From Lysobacter capsici (GTDB lineage Bacteria > Pseudomonadota > Gammaproteobacteria > Xanthomonadales > Xanthomonadaceae), in the NCBI RefSeq assembly GCF_014779555.2, contig NZ_CP094357.1:1116001-1180000 (forward strand): 64,000 bases of DNA. Reading direction: 5' to 3'. The notes under the pieces were generated by a model. It was not told where the DNA came from. It saw only the letters and a list, made by a program, of their open reading frames with translations, and ran no database searches. Position numbers and translations under genes: made by a program. The stretch's first letter is position 1. Each line of letters starts with the position of its first letter. Positions 35,975 through 47,459 of the stretch are shown here, piece by piece.

Positions 35975-37150
35975 ATGCATACACAAGTCGCGATTCTGGG
36001 CGGCGGACCGGCCGGTCTGCTGCTGGCCCATCTGCTGCATCGTCAGGGCATCGATTCGGTCGTGCTCGAACGGCATCCGCGCGACTACGTCGAACAGCGC
36101 ATCCGCGCCGGCGTGCTCGAGCAGGGCACGGTCGATCTGCTGATCCAGGCCGGCGTCGGCGAACGCATGCAGCGCGAAGGCCTGCGTCACGAAGGCATCG
36201 AACTGCTGGTCGACGGCCGCCGTCACCGCATCGATCTGCGCGAGTACACCGACGGCAGCGGGGTGATGGTCTACGGCCAGCACGAAGTGGTCAAAGACCT
36301 CATCGCCGCGCGTCTGGACAGCGGCGCGCCGCTGCTGTTCCAGGCCCGCGCCACTCGCCTGGAAGGCCTCGACGGCGTCGCCCCGCGCGTGCATTTCGAG
36401 CACGAAGGCCAGGCCCGCACGCTGGACTGCGACTACGTGATCGGTTGCGACGGCTTCCACGGCATCAGCCGCGCCAGCGTGCCCGACGGCGTGTTCACGG
36501 TGTTCGAGCGGATCTATCCGTTCGCCTGGCTCGGCGTGCTGGCCGATGCCGCGCCGGCCAACGAGGAACTCATCTACGCCCACCATCCCAACGGCTTCGC
36601 CTTGTTCAGCATGCGCTCGCCGCGGATCACTCGTCTGTATCTGCAATGCGATCCGGACGAAGACCTGGCCCAGTGGCCCGACGAGCGCATCTGGGAAGAG
36701 TTGGAAACCCGCTTGAGCTGCAACGACGGCTGGCGGCTCAACCGCGGCCGCATCCTGCACAAGAGCGTCACCCCGATGCGCAGCTTCGTGACCGAGCCGA
36801 TGCAGTACGGGCGCTTGTTCCTCGCCGGCGACGCGGCCCACATCGTGCCGCCGACCGGCGCCAAGGGCATGAACCTGGCGGTGTCGGACGTGCGCGCGCT
36901 GGCGCTGGCGCTGCAGGCGCGCTACCGCGACGGCGACGGCGATGCGCTCGCGGCTTATTCGCGCGACTGCATCAAGCGGGTCTGGCGCGCCGAGCATTTC
37001 TCCTGGTGGATGACCTCGATGCTGCATCGCGACGAGGCCAACACGCCGTTCATGGATCGCCTGCAGCGCTCGCAGCTCGACTACGTGATCGACTCGCCCG
37101 CCGCCACCCGCACCCTCGCCGAGAACTACGTCGGCCTGCCGTGGCGCTGA
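35975..37150 (+). CDS. pobA: 4-hydroxybenzoate 3-monooxygenase
   Basis: NADPH-dependent flavoprotein converting 4-hydroxybenzoate to protocatechuate. The 391-residue protein has the FAD dinucleotide fold GGGPAG (residues 9-14), the RIRAGVLEQGTVDLL segment, the DG motif in DYVIGCDGFHGISR and the second FAD motif GRLFLAGDAAHIVPPTGAKGMNLAVSD. This text is nearly the same as the Pseudomonas prototype and the length is normal. A strong AGGAGG precedes the ATG. The 88-bp gap upstream could hold a secondary promoter, but none is clear. Confidence 0.97.
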   Translation: MHTQVAILGGGPAGLLLAHLLHRQGIDSVVLERHPRDYVEQRIRAGVLEQGTVDLLIQAGVGERMQREGLRHEGIELLVDGRRHRIDLREYTDGSGVMVYGQHEVVKDLIAARLDSGAPLLFQARATRLEGLDGVAPRVHFEHEGQARTLDCDYVIGCDGFHGISRASVPDGVFTVFERIYPFAWLGVLADAAPANEELIYAHHPNGFALFSMRSPRITRLYLQCDPDEDLAQWPDERIWEELETRLSCNDGWRLNRGRILHKSVTPMRSFVTEPMQYGRLFLAGDAAHIVPPTGAKGMNLAVSDVRALALALQARYRDGDGDALAAYSRDCIKRVWRAEHFSWWMTSMLHRDEANTPFMDRLQRSQLDYVIDSPAATRTLAENYVGLPWR

Positions 37151-37201
37151 GTCCGGCGCCTTTCTTCGTTCGTTCCGTCCGCTTCATTCCCGCAGGCATC
37201 C

Positions 37202-38563
37202 ATGGCCATGAATCAATCATCCGCGGTCGCGCAATCGCCGACGTCTACTCAGGCGTTGGACGTCCAGGCCTTCATCAACGAACGCCCCATCTCCAGTCTG
37301 CAATGGTCCACCGTGGTGCTGTGTTTCCTGATCGTCTTCATCGACGGTTACGACACCGCCGCCGCCGGCTTCATCGCGCCGGCGCTCAGCAAGCAGTGGG
37401 GCGTCGCCGCGTCGATGCTCAAGCCGATGATGAGCGCGGCGCTGATCGGTCTGGCGGTCGGCGCGATCGGCGTCGGCCCGATCGCCGACCGCTTCGGCCG
37501 GCGCCGGGTGCTGATCGGTTCGTTGCTGTTGTTCGGCTTGTTCAGTCTGGCCTCGATGCTCGCCTACGACGTGACCTCGATGAGCCTGCTGCGTTTCCTG
37601 ACCGGCATCGGCCTGGGCGCGGCGATGCCCAACGCGATCACCCTGACTTCCGAGTACTGTCCGGCGCGGCATCGTTCGAAGCTGACCATGGCGATGTTCT
37701 GCGGCTTCACTCTGGGCTCGGCGTCGGGCGGCTTCGTCGCCGCGCGCCTGATCGGCCCGTTCGGCTGGCAGAGCGTGTTGCTGGTCGGCGGCGTGGTACC
37801 GCTGCTGCTGGTGCCGTTGCTGCTGTGGAAGCTGCCCGAATCCTTGCAGTACCTGGTCGCGCGCCGCGGCGGCGAGGGCGTGCGGCCGCTGCTGCGGCGG
37901 ATCGACCCGGCCGCGAAGTCGATCGACTCGGCCGTGATGACCCTGCCCGAGATCGTCAAGGTCAAGAGCGATTCGGCGGTCGCGGTGTTGTTTTCGCCGG
38001 GTTATCCGATCGGCACCTTGTCGCTGTGGGCGACCTATTTCTCCGGGTTGCTGACCATCTACCTGATCACCAGCTGGCTGCCGACCCTGGTCGCCAACGC
38101 CGGCCTGCCGATCGAGCAGGCTTCGGTGATCGGCGGCATGTTCATGTTCGGCGGTGCATTGGGTTGCCTGCTGATGGGCTGGGTGATGGATCGGTTCGAG
38201 CCGCATCGCTCGATCGCCCTGGCCTATGCGATCAGCGCGGTGCTGCTGATCGTGCTGGCGCGCCACAGCGGCGATCTGCAGGGAATGAAGTCGCTGGTGT
38301 TCGCCGCCGGCTTGTTCATCAATGCCGGCCAGAGCGCGCTGCTGGCGCTGGCCGCGGGGTTCTATCCGACCCAGGGCCGCGCCACCGGGGTGGCGTGGAT
38401 GAACGGGATCGGCCGTTTCGGCGGCATCTTCGGCGCCTACTTCGGCGGCAGCCTGCTGGCGATGGGCTGGGATTTCCGCGCCATCATCAGCGCGCTGGCG
38501 GTGCCGGCGTTCGTCGCCGCCGCCGCGATCCTGGTCAAGACCTTGCAGCGTCCGGCGATTTGA
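37202..38563 (+). CDS. pcaK: MFS aromatic acid:H+ symporter (PcaK type)
   Basis: A 453-residue, 12-helix inner-membrane transporter for 4-hydroxybenzoate and protocatechuate. [43 protein letters not shown] opens TM1 with the DGYDT motif of the aromatic acid:H+ symporter family. The MFS loop motif is [16 protein letters not shown], with [21 protein letters not shown] and [10 protein letters not shown] in the second half. Two possible ATG starts lie two codons apart; the first is given. Last gene of the cluster, feeding PobA and PcaHG. Confidence 0.93.
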   Translation: MAMNQSSAVAQSPTSTQALDVQAFINERPISSLQWSTVVLCFLIVFIDGYDTAAAGFIAPALSKQWGVAASMLKPMMSAALIGLAVGAIGVGPIADRFGRRRVLIGSLLLFGLFSLASMLAYDVTSMSLLRFLTGIGLGAAMPNAITLTSEYCPARHRSKLTMAMFCGFTLGSASGGFVAARLIGPFGWQSVLLVGGVVPLLLVPLLLWKLPESLQYLVARRGGEGVRPLLRRIDPAAKSIDSAVMTLPEIVKVKSDSAVAVLFSPGYPIGTLSLWATYFSGLLTIYLITSWLPTLVANAGLPIEQASVIGGMFMFGGALGCLLMGWVMDRFEPHRSIALAYAISAVLLIVLARHSGDLQGMKSLVFAAGLFINAGQSALLALAAGFYPTQGRATGVAWMNGIGRFGGIFGAYFGGSLLAMGWDFRAIISALAVPAFVAAAAILVKTLQRPAI

Positions 38564-38810
38564 AGGGCGCGGGCGCCGGCCGGGGAGGTCGGGCCGGCCG
38601 GGATTCGGGCCGCGGCGCATGGCGATCGCTGCGAACCGGCGGCGAGGCGGGCGGCCCGGCCGGCGCGCGGGGGGCGCGCGCGGGGCGACAGGGCGGGCCG
38701 GGGATGGGACAATGGCGGCTTACCGCCGCTCACGCATCGCCGGCGCGCACGGATCGCCCGTCACCGCGGCCTGCTGCTCCCATTCTCCGCTCCCCAGCCC
38801 ACAGAAGCCC

Positions 38811-40811
38811 ATGACGACGCCCAGCCGCCGCGACCTCGCCAACGCCATCCGATTCCTCGCCATCGACGCGGTGCAGGCCGCCAACTCCGGTCATCCGGGC
38901 ATGCCGATGGGCATGGCCGACATCGCCGAGGTGCTGTGGAACGACTACCTGACCCACAACCCCGGCAACCCGAAGTGGTTCAACCGCGACCGCTTCATCC
39001 TCTCCAACGGCCACGGCTCGATGCTGCAGTACGCGCTGCTGCACCTGTCGGGCTATCCGTTGCCGATCGAGGAACTCAAGCGTTTCCGCCAGCTGGGTTC
39101 GATGACCCCGGGCCATCCGGAAAACTTCGAAACCCCCGGCATCGAAACCACCACCGGCCCGCTCGGCCAGGGCTTCGCCAACGCGGTCGGCATGGCGCTG
39201 GCCGAGAAGCTGCTGGCGCAGCGCTTCAACCGTCCCGAGCACGAGATCGTCGATCACCGCACCTGGGTGTTCATGGGCGACGGCTGCCTGATGGAAGGCA
39301 TCTCGCATGAAGCCGCGTCGCTGGCCGGCACCTGGGGCCTGCACAAGCTGGTCGCGTTCTGGGACGACAACAAGATCTCGATCGACGGCAACACCGACGG
39401 CTGGTTCACCGACGACACCCCGGCGCGATTCGAAGCCTACGGCTGGCGCGTGATCCGCAACGTCGACGGCCAGGACGCGGTCGAGATCAAGACCGCGATC
39501 GACACCGCGCTCAAGCACAGCGACAAGCCGACCCTGATCTGCTGCCGCACCGCGATCGGTTTCGGTTCGCCGAACAAGGCCGGCAAGGAGTCCTCGCACG
39601 GCGCGCCGCTGGGCAAGGACGAAATCGTCGCGACCCGCGCCGCGTTGAACTGGCCTTATGCCGAGTTCGAAATCCCGCAGGAGATCTACGACGGCTGGCG
39701 CTCGCACAGCACCGGCGCGGTGCGCGAGGATCAGTGGAACCGCCTGTTCGACGCGTACGCCGCGCAGTACCCGGCCGAAGCAGCCGAACTCACCCGCCGT
39801 TCGCACGCCGATCTGCCGGCCGATTTCCTCAGCCAAGCCGACGCGTACATCGCCAAGCTGCAGGCCGAAGGCCTGACCATCGCCTCGCGCAAGGCCTCGC
39901 AGATGGCGATCGAAGCCTTCGCGCCGCTGCTGCCGGAACTGATCGGCGGCTCGGCCGACCTGGCGCATTCCAATCTGACCTTGTGGAAGGCCAGCAAGTC
40001 GGTCGCCAGCAGCGATCCGAACGCGAACTACGTGTATTACGGCGTGCGCGAATTCGCCATGACCGCGATCAGCAACGGCCTGCAGCTGCACGGCGGCTTC
40101 ATTCCGTTCGATGCGACCTTCCTGGTGTTCAGCGACTACGCGCGCAACGCGGTGCGCATGAGCGCGCTGATGGGCGCGCATGCGATCCACGTCTACACCC
40201 ACGACTCGATCGGTCTGGGCGAAGACGGCCCGACCCACCAGCCGATCGAGCACCTGGCCTCGCTGCGCTACATCCCGCACAACGACGTGTGGCGTCCGTG
40301 CGACGCGGTCGAATCGGTGGTGTCGTGGAAGGCCGCGATCGCGCGCAAGGACGGCCCGAGCTGCCTGGTGTTCTCGCGCCAGAACCTGATCCACCAGCCG
40401 CGCGATGCGCAACAGGTCGCGCAGATCGAGCAGGGCGGCTACGTGCTGCGCGACAGCGAGGGCACCCCGGACGTGATCCTGATCGCGACCGGTTCGGAAG
40501 TCGGCCTGGCCACCCAGGCCGCCGACGTGCTCAGCGGCGAAGGCGTCAAGGTGCGCGTGGTGTCGATGCCGTCGAGCGACGTGTTCGACCGCCAGCCGCT
40601 GGAGTACCGCCAGTCGGTGCTGCCCAACGCGGTGCGCAAGCGCGTAGCGGTCGAAGCCGGCGTCACCGATTTCTGGCGCAAGTACGTCGGCCTGGACGGC
40701 GACGTGGTCGGCATCGACAGCTTCGGCGCCTCGGCCCCGGCCGAAGCCCTGTTCCCGCATTTCGGCTTCACCGTCGAGCATGTGGTCGCGGCGGTGAAGG
40801 CGCTGGGCTGA
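38811..40811 (+). CDS. tkt: Transketolase
   Basis: Thiamine-diphosphate enzyme of the pentose phosphate pathway and Calvin-type carbon exchange, 666 residues. Visible are [25 protein letters not shown] and the [16 protein letters not shown] catalytic segment. [20 protein letters not shown], the ThDP motif [38 protein letters not shown] and the pyrimidine-domain text [27 protein letters not shown] complete the family pattern. Length is normal. The reading frame extends upstream without a ribosome site; the ATG is fixed by homology to the usual N-terminus. Followed by a strong terminator. Confidence 0.97.
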   Translation: MTTPSRRDLANAIRFLAIDAVQAANSGHPGMPMGMADIAEVLWNDYLTHNPGNPKWFNRDRFILSNGHGSMLQYALLHLSGYPLPIEELKRFRQLGSMTPGHPENFETPGIETTTGPLGQGFANAVGMALAEKLLAQRFNRPEHEIVDHRTWVFMGDGCLMEGISHEAASLAGTWGLHKLVAFWDDNKISIDGNTDGWFTDDTPARFEAYGWRVIRNVDGQDAVEIKTAIDTALKHSDKPTLICCRTAIGFGSPNKAGKESSHGAPLGKDEIVATRAALNWPYAEFEIPQEIYDGWRSHSTGAVREDQWNRLFDAYAAQYPAEAAELTRRSHADLPADFLSQADAYIAKLQAEGLTIASRKASQMAIEAFAPLLPELIGGSADLAHSNLTLWKASKSVASSDPNANYVYYGVREFAMTAISNGLQLHGGFIPFDATFLVFSDYARNAVRMSALMGAHAIHVYTHDSIGLGEDGPTHQPIEHLASLRYIPHNDVWRPCDAVESVVSWKAAIARKDGPSCLVFSRQNLIHQPRDAQQVAQIEQGGYVLRDSEGTPDVILIATGSEVGLATQAADVLSGEGVKVRVVSMPSSDVFDRQPLEYRQSVLPNAVRKRVAVEAGVTDFWRKYVGLDGDVVGIDSFGASAPAEALFPHFGFTVEHVVAAVKALG

Positions 40812-40841
40812 GTCGCCGCCGAGGCTTGATAACGAAACGCT

Positions 40842-40872
40842 AAATCCGGGGCGGAGACGCCCCGGATTTTTT
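40842..40872 (+). terminator. Rho-independent terminator of tkt
   Basis: A perfect 12-bp stem AAATCCGGGGCG / CGCCCCGGATTT with a GAGA loop, then TTTTTCG. Confidence 0.93.
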
Positions 40873-41029
40873 CGTTTCGGCCTCATGGCGCATGGCAAAC
40901 TCGCCGTGTCCACGGGGCCTGAGAACAGCGTCGCCTTCACAGGTGTACGGCGCGTGTCGCCGACAATCCGTCGCAGCTGCGAAAGCGTGGGCAGCAGATG
41001 CCTTCGTTCAACGTAGGGAAACGATCTTG

Positions 41030-42175
41030 ATGTCGACCGCTCCGGCCACCGATCCGCAGCAACGTCTGCCGCAACTCGACGCTCTGCGCGGTATCGCCGC
41101 GCTGTACGTGGTGATCTTTCACGTCATGGCGATGCCCGAACCGGATCTGTCGGTGCCGGCGTGGGCGCTGCCGATCGTCGGCATGGGCGGCAGCGGCGTG
41201 GTGCTGTTCTTCGTCATGAGTGCGTTTTCGCTGTGCCTGACCTGGCCGCGTCACGCCGCATCGGGGCTGCCCTTGCGCAGCTTCTACCTAAGCCGGCTGG
41301 CCCGCATCGCTCCGTTGATGTTGGTCTTGTTGAGCGTGATGGTGGTCAGGGATCGATTCCGCGCCGTGCCTTTGCTTGGCTACGACGAAGTGGCCTGGAA
41401 TTATTCGCTGCTGTTCGGCCTGTCGCCGCAATGGCAGGAAGGCATCGTCATGGGCAGTTGGACGATCGGCGTGGAGATGTTGTTCTACGCGATCTTCCCG
41501 CTGATCGCCCTGTATGTGCGCGGCCTGTGGGCGCAGCTCGCGCTGCTGGTGCTGAGCTATCTGCTGGCCTTGTGGGCCAAGACCGGCTTGCCGGCCGGCT
41601 GGGCGCATTTCGGCGGACACGTCGGCCTGCTGCGGCAGTTGCCGGTGTTCGCGTTGGGCTGCGTATTGTTCGAACTGTGGCGACGCTTGCGCGAACTGCC
41701 GCAGCGTCGCCAGCACATCGTCGGCGTGAGCCTGTTGTTGCTGGGCGTGCTGGCTCAGGGCGCGTTGTTCTACGGCCGCCTGCCATCGATCCCCGGAATC
41801 GCCGACGGCTGGTACCTGTCGGCGCTGTTCTACGGCCTGATGCTGCTGGGCCTGCTGTTGGCGAGCAACCGCGTGCTGGTCAATCGCGCGACCTGCTTTC
41901 TCGGCACGATCAGCTATTCGTTGTACCTGGTGCATCCGTTCGTGGTGTCGCGGTCGTACGGCGTGTTCGCGAAGCTCTATGCCGCGCTGCCAGAGGGCAC
42001 CGCGTATTTCGCTTGTCTGGGATTGAGTCTGGCGTTGGTAATTCCAGCGTCGTGGTTGACGTATCGGCTCATCGAGAAGCCCGGCATCCGGCTGGGGCAT
42101 CGGTTGTTTGCGTGGGTGCGGGCGCGGCGTGGCTCGTTTGCGGATCAAGACCAGGCGCGTGGTCTGGCGTCCTGA
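41030..42175 (+). CDS. Acyltransferase 3 family protein (OafA/YrhL-like)
   Basis: A 381-residue integral membrane protein with about ten hydrophobic helices. QLDALRGIAALYVVIFHVMAM at the N-terminus is the family motif containing the conserved Arg and the His used for acyl transfer. FFVMSAFSLCLTWPR and FYLSRLARIAPL follow, and SWTIGVEMLFYAIFPLIA and GTISYSLYLVHPFVV are further signatures. Members O-acylate lipopolysaccharide, exopolysaccharide or peptidoglycan; the substrate here is unknown. The start has TAGGGAA upstream. It stands alone, with no neighbouring glycosyltransferases. Confidence 0.88.
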   Translation: MSTAPATDPQQRLPQLDALRGIAALYVVIFHVMAMPEPDLSVPAWALPIVGMGGSGVVLFFVMSAFSLCLTWPRHAASGLPLRSFYLSRLARIAPLMLVLLSVMVVRDRFRAVPLLGYDEVAWNYSLLFGLSPQWQEGIVMGSWTIGVEMLFYAIFPLIALYVRGLWAQLALLVLSYLLALWAKTGLPAGWAHFGGHVGLLRQLPVFALGCVLFELWRRLRELPQRRQHIVGVSLLLLGVLAQGALFYGRLPSIPGIADGWYLSALFYGLMLLGLLLASNRVLVNRATCFLGTISYSLYLVHPFVVSRSYGVFAKLYAALPEGTAYFACLGLSLALVIPASWLTYRLIEKPGIRLGHRLFAWVRARRGSFADQDQARGLAS

Positions 42176-42233
42176 GCGGAGTCGCTAGCGCAGTCGCTTC
42201 GCTGTGTGTGCCGATGCGTGGGTTCTGCGGTAG

Positions 42234-42270
42234 CTGAGCGAAAGCGTCGGGGCTCAGCCTCTCCAACAAG
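42234..42270 (-). repeat. REP element 1 flanking the RAYT gene
   Basis: On the minus strand GGCTGAGCCCCGACGCTTTC with a GTTGGAGAGG head. Inverted relative to REP 2, about 110 bp away. Confidence 0.75.
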
Positions 42271-42380
42271 AGACCTCGTAGCCTCGCCATTGGCTTGATT
42301 GGCGTTATCAGTGCCTTGACCCGAGGCCGTAGCGTAAGCTGCGCAGCTTCCGATAGCCGTGTCTCGTCGGGAGTCTACGA

Positions 42381-42412
42381 GTGGGGCTTGAGCCCCGACG
42401 CTTTCCGCTCAG
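42381..42412 (+). repeat. REP element 2 flanking the RAYT gene
   Basis: GTGGGGCTTGAGCCCCGACG then CTTTCCGCTCAG; its GAGCCCCGACGCTTTC core is shared with REP 1 in opposite orientation. Confidence 0.8.
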
Positions 42413-42496
42413 GTCGCTGCGGACTCGGAATTTTCCGATCTTCCGACGCAATCAACACCGATAGAATCCAATTGCGCGCAGCTCCAATCTGCGAGC

Positions 42497-42985
42497 ATGA
42501 ATTCACCCGATCCTCAGCCCGGCCATCGAGCGCTTCGACGCGGTCGCGGGTCCGAGCAACAACGCATTTACTTGGTCACTACCGTGTGCATTCGCCGCCG
42601 TCGAATCTTCGCCAGCGACCACTGCGCCGATATCGCCGCCCGCGCCATCGCCGACCCCGGAAAATGGCTGGGAGCGACCTTGCTGTGCTGGGTGCTGATG
42701 CCCGACCACTGGCATGGCTTGATTGAGTTGCATAGCGACATTCGCTTGGAAAGCGTAGTGGCCTCGCTCAAGGGCCGCGCCGCGCGCGCGGTCAATCGCA
42801 GTTTGCACCGCAAGGGGATGGTGTGGGCGCCGGGTTTTCACGATCACGCATTGCGCGAGGATGATGACGTGCTGCAGGCGGCGCGTTATATCGTCGCCAA
42901 TCCGAAGCGCGCGGGGCTTGTGCAGCGGGTTGGCGACTACCCGTATTGGGATGCGGTGTGGCTGGAACAAAAGCGTCGGGGTTGA
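42497..42985 (+). CDS. REP-associated tyrosine transposase (RAYT)
   Basis: A 162-residue single-strand DNA transposase of the Y1/IS200-like (HUH) family, domesticated in bacteria to handle REP palindromes. The HUH-type pair is in WVLMPDHWHGLIEL (His71, His73) and the presumed catalytic tyrosine is Tyr131 in ARYIVANPKRAG. VVASLKGRAARAVNR and VWAPGFHDHALREDDDV are typical RAYT text. Four REP elements flank the gene in two inverted pairs, and its own last codons and stop lie within the third, which is a hallmark of REP-RAYT coevolution. It looks intact. Confidence 0.9.
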   Translation: MNSPDPQPGHRALRRGRGSEQQRIYLVTTVCIRRRRIFASDHCADIAARAIADPGKWLGATLLCWVLMPDHWHGLIELHSDIRLESVVASLKGRAARAVNRSLHRKGMVWAPGFHDHALREDDDVLQAARYIVANPKRAGLVQRVGDYPYWDAVWLEQKRRG

Positions 42986-42999
42986 AGCTCCCGCCCATA
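42969..42999 (-). repeat. REP element 3, overlapping the RAYT stop codon
   Basis: AAAAGCGTCGGGGTTGAAGC then TCCCGCCCATAA; on the minus strand GGGAGCTTCAACCCCGACGC. The RAYT TGA lies inside it. Confidence 0.8.
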
Positions 43000-43090
43000 A
43001 AAATCCGATCGATCAGCTGCGATCGGCTGTTTCCATCGCGTCTGGGGGGCGCGCGCATCAGTTGCAACGATCGCATGTCCGCGAGGGCTT

Positions 43091-43122
43091 TTGTGGGAGG
43101 GAGCTTCAGCTCGACGCTTTGC
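43091..43122 (+). repeat. REP element 4 downstream of the RAYT gene
   Basis: TTGTGGGAGGGAGCTTCAGC then TCGACGCTTTGC, inverted with respect to REP 3 and ending just before the stop codon of the neighbouring minus-strand gene. Confidence 0.8.
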
Positions 43123-43124
43123 GA

Positions 43125-45131
<2,007 letters not shown>

Positions 45132-45216
45132 ACGGGCCAGTATGGCACCGGCCCCGCGAACGCGATAACCGGGCCAGCCCGGCGCCACACTCGGCGGGCC
45201 GGCGCCGCGCGGCGGC

Positions 45217-45849
45217 TCAATCGAGAACGTGGACCTCGTCGGCGATGCGCCGCACTTCGTCGGGGTAGTGGCTGACGTAGATCATCGGCAGCGAGGTCTC
45301 GTCGCGCACCCGTTGCAGGTACGGCAGCAGTTCGTCGCGGCGGTTCATGTCGAGCATCGACAGCGGTTCGTCCAGCAGCAGGATGCGCGGCTGCGAGAGC
45401 AGGGCGCGGCCGAGCGCGACGCGCTGCATTTCGCCGCCCGACAGCCCGGCGGTGCCGCGTTGCAGCAGCGGGCCGATGCCGAGCAGGTCGACGATCGCGT
45501 CGAGTTCGAAGCGCGGCGCGCGCTTGGCCTCGCCGCGCAGGCCGTAGAGCAGGTTGCGGCGCACGTCCAGATGCGGAAACAGGCGCGCGTCCTGGAACAC
45601 GTAGCCGATATGGCGACGATGCGCCGGCAGGTCGATGCGCGCGGCGCTGTCGTACAGACAGCGGCCGGCGATTTCGATGCGCCCGCGCAGCGGCCGCAGC
45701 AGGCCGGCGATCGCATGCAGCAACGAGGTCTTGCCGGCGCCGGAATCGCCGACCACCGCGATCACGCGCTGCTCGCTGCGGATCGCGATCGAGCGGGTGA
45801 AACCGCCGCGGCGCAGTTCGACCTCGATCAGGAAACTCGGCGTGCTCAT
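45217..45849 (-). CDS. modC: Molybdate ABC transporter ATPase, short form
   Basis: ATP-binding subunit of the molybdate importer, cytoplasmic. Walker A is GDSGAGKTS (residues 34-42), the signature LSGGEMQR starts at 136, Walker B is ILLLDEP (to Glu161), and the switch histidine lies in YVSHYPDEV. At 210 residues it stops right after the ATPase core. Classical ModC is about 350 residues and carries a C-terminal TOBE/Mop molybdate-binding domain for feedback inhibition, which is missing here with no sign of a frameshift. It overlaps modB by ATGA, last of modABC. Confidence 0.92.
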   Translation of the reverse strand: MSTPSFLIEVELRRGGFTRSIAIRSEQRVIAVVGDSGAGKTSLLHAIAGLLRPLRGRIEIAGRCLYDSAARIDLPAHRRHIGYVFQDARLFPHLDVRRNLLYGLRGEAKRAPRFELDAIVDLLGIGPLLQRGTAGLSGGEMQRVALGRALLSQPRILLLDEPLSMLDMNRRDELLPYLQRVRDETSLPMIYVSHYPDEVRRIADEVHVLD

Positions 45850-46538
45850 CGTTGCGCACTCGCGCGCTGGCGTTGCACCAGCCATTCCGACACCAGCACC
45901 GCGGCGAACGAGATCGCCACCGCGACCACGGCCAGCCGCAGCACGCCCGACTCGGCGCCGGGCACCTGCATCAGGCCGTAGATCGCCGACGACAGGGTCT
46001 GGGTTTCGCCGGGAATGTTCGATACGAAGGTGATGGTCGCGCCGAATTCGCCCAGCGCCTTGGCGAACGACAGCACCGCGCCGGCCATCAGCCCCGGCCA
46101 CGCCAGCGGCAGGGTCACGCCGAAGAACACCCGCCAGCGGTTGGCGCCGAGGGTCGAGGCGGCTTGTTCCAGGCGTTGATCGACCGCTTCGATCGACAGC
46201 CGGATCGCGCGCACCATCAACGGAAAGCCCATGATCGCGCTGGCCAGCGCGGCGCCGGTCCAGCGGAACGCGAAACTGATGTGCAGGTACTCGGCGAGGA
46301 AGCGGCCGATCGGTCCTTGCGAACCGAACGCGATCAGCAAGGCATAGCCGGTGACCACCGGCGGCAGCACCAGCGGCAGATACAGCAAGGTGTCGAACAG
46401 CAGCTTGCCGGGAAAGCGCGTGCGCGCCAGCAGCCAGCCCAGCGCCACGCCGAGCGGCAGGCTGCACACGGTGGCGACCGTGGCGACCTTCAGGCTCAAG
46501 GCGATCGCGGTGAGTTCGGCCGGGCTGAAGTCGAACAT
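45846..46538 (-). CDS. modB: Molybdate ABC transporter permease
   Basis: A 230-residue inner-membrane permease with five or six helices. VATVATVCSLPLGVALGWLLARTRFPGKLLFDTLLYLPLVLPPVVTGY is the classic ModB opening. The EAA loop is EQAASTLGANRWRVFFGVTLPLAWPGLMAGAVLSFAKALGEFGATI, which contacts ModC. The family length is normal. It overlaps modC and follows modA with a 10-bp gap. Confidence 0.95.
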   Translation of the reverse strand: MFDFSPAELTAIALSLKVATVATVCSLPLGVALGWLLARTRFPGKLLFDTLLYLPLVLPPVVTGYALLIAFGSQGPIGRFLAEYLHISFAFRWTGAALASAIMGFPLMVRAIRLSIEAVDQRLEQAASTLGANRWRVFFGVTLPLAWPGLMAGAVLSFAKALGEFGATITFVSNIPGETQTLSSAIYGLMQVPGAESGVLRLAVVAVAISFAAVLVSEWLVQRQRASAQR

Positions 46539-46548
46539 CGTGGCGCGG

Positions 46549-47343
46549 TCAGTCCAGCGCGGCGAAGCCGTGGCGGCGGAAGATCGCGCTCGCGGCCGGC
46601 GACTTGAGCCACTTCACGAACGCGGCTGCGTTGGGCTGCTTGCTCGCGCTCAGCCGCGCGATCGGATAGACGATCGGCGGATGGCTGCCGGCAGGAAACG
46701 TCGCGAGCACGCGCACGTTCGGTTCGGCCTTGGCGTCGCTGCCGTAGACCACGCCGAGCGGGGCTTCGCCGCGCGCGACCAGCATCAGCGCGGCGCGCAC
46801 GTTCTCGGCTTCGGCGACCTTGGGCTGCAGTTGATCCCACACGCCCAGCGAGGTGAAGGCCGCGCGCGCGTATTTGCCGGCGGGCACGCTCGCGGTCAGC
46901 GCCAATGCGATGCGGCCGTCGCCGAGCAGCGGCAGCAGCTTGACGCCGGGTTTGAGCGCGACCGCCTTGGCCTTACTCGTCTTCGGCGCGATCAATACCA
47001 GGGTGTTGCCGAGCAGGTTGCGGCGGGTGCCGTCGTCGATCAGCTTGCGTTCGCGCAGGTAGTCCATCCAGTCCAGATCGGCCGAGACGAATACGTCGGC
47101 CGGCGCGCCCTGTTCGATCTGGCGGGCGAGCGCGGAACTGGCGGCGTACGACACCCGCACCGGTTGCGCCGTGGCTTTCTGATAGGCCGCGGCGGCTTCG
47201 TCGAAGGATTCCTTGAGGCTGGCGGCGGCGAACACGGTGATCGGTTCGGCGGCGGCCGGCGTCCGCGCGACGGCGAAGCCCGCGGCGAGCGCACAGGTTA
47301 CGGAGCACAGGGTTTGCAGCCAGCGGCGACGCATCGGGTTCAT
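46549..47343 (-). CDS. modA: Molybdate-binding periplasmic protein
   Basis: Solute-binding component of the molybdate importer, 264 residues, with a long signal peptide (cleavage near TPAAA). The text [62 protein letters not shown] contains the serines that bind the oxyanion. [40 protein letters not shown] is also typical. First gene of the modABC operon on the minus strand. I could not place a ModE box. Confidence 0.95.
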   Translation of the reverse strand: MNPMRRRWLQTLCSVTCALAAGFAVARTPAAAEPITVFAAASLKESFDEAAAAYQKATAQPVRVSYAASSALARQIEQGAPADVFVSADLDWMDYLRERKLIDDGTRRNLLGNTLVLIAPKTSKAKAVALKPGVKLLPLLGDGRIALALTASVPAGKYARAAFTSLGVWDQLQPKVAEAENVRAALMLVARGEAPLGVVYGSDAKAEPNVRVLATFPAGSHPPIVYPIARLSASKQPNAAAFVKWLKSPAASAIFRRHGFAALD

Positions 47344-47459
47344 GACGGGCCTGATCGGTTCGGGTGCAAGAAGAGTACCGCCAGCGGGTGAGGGTGGGAT
47401 GCGCGGCGGTCAGCGCGCGTCGATTACGCGGCGCCGCGAGCATGTCGCGCAAGCCCGAT

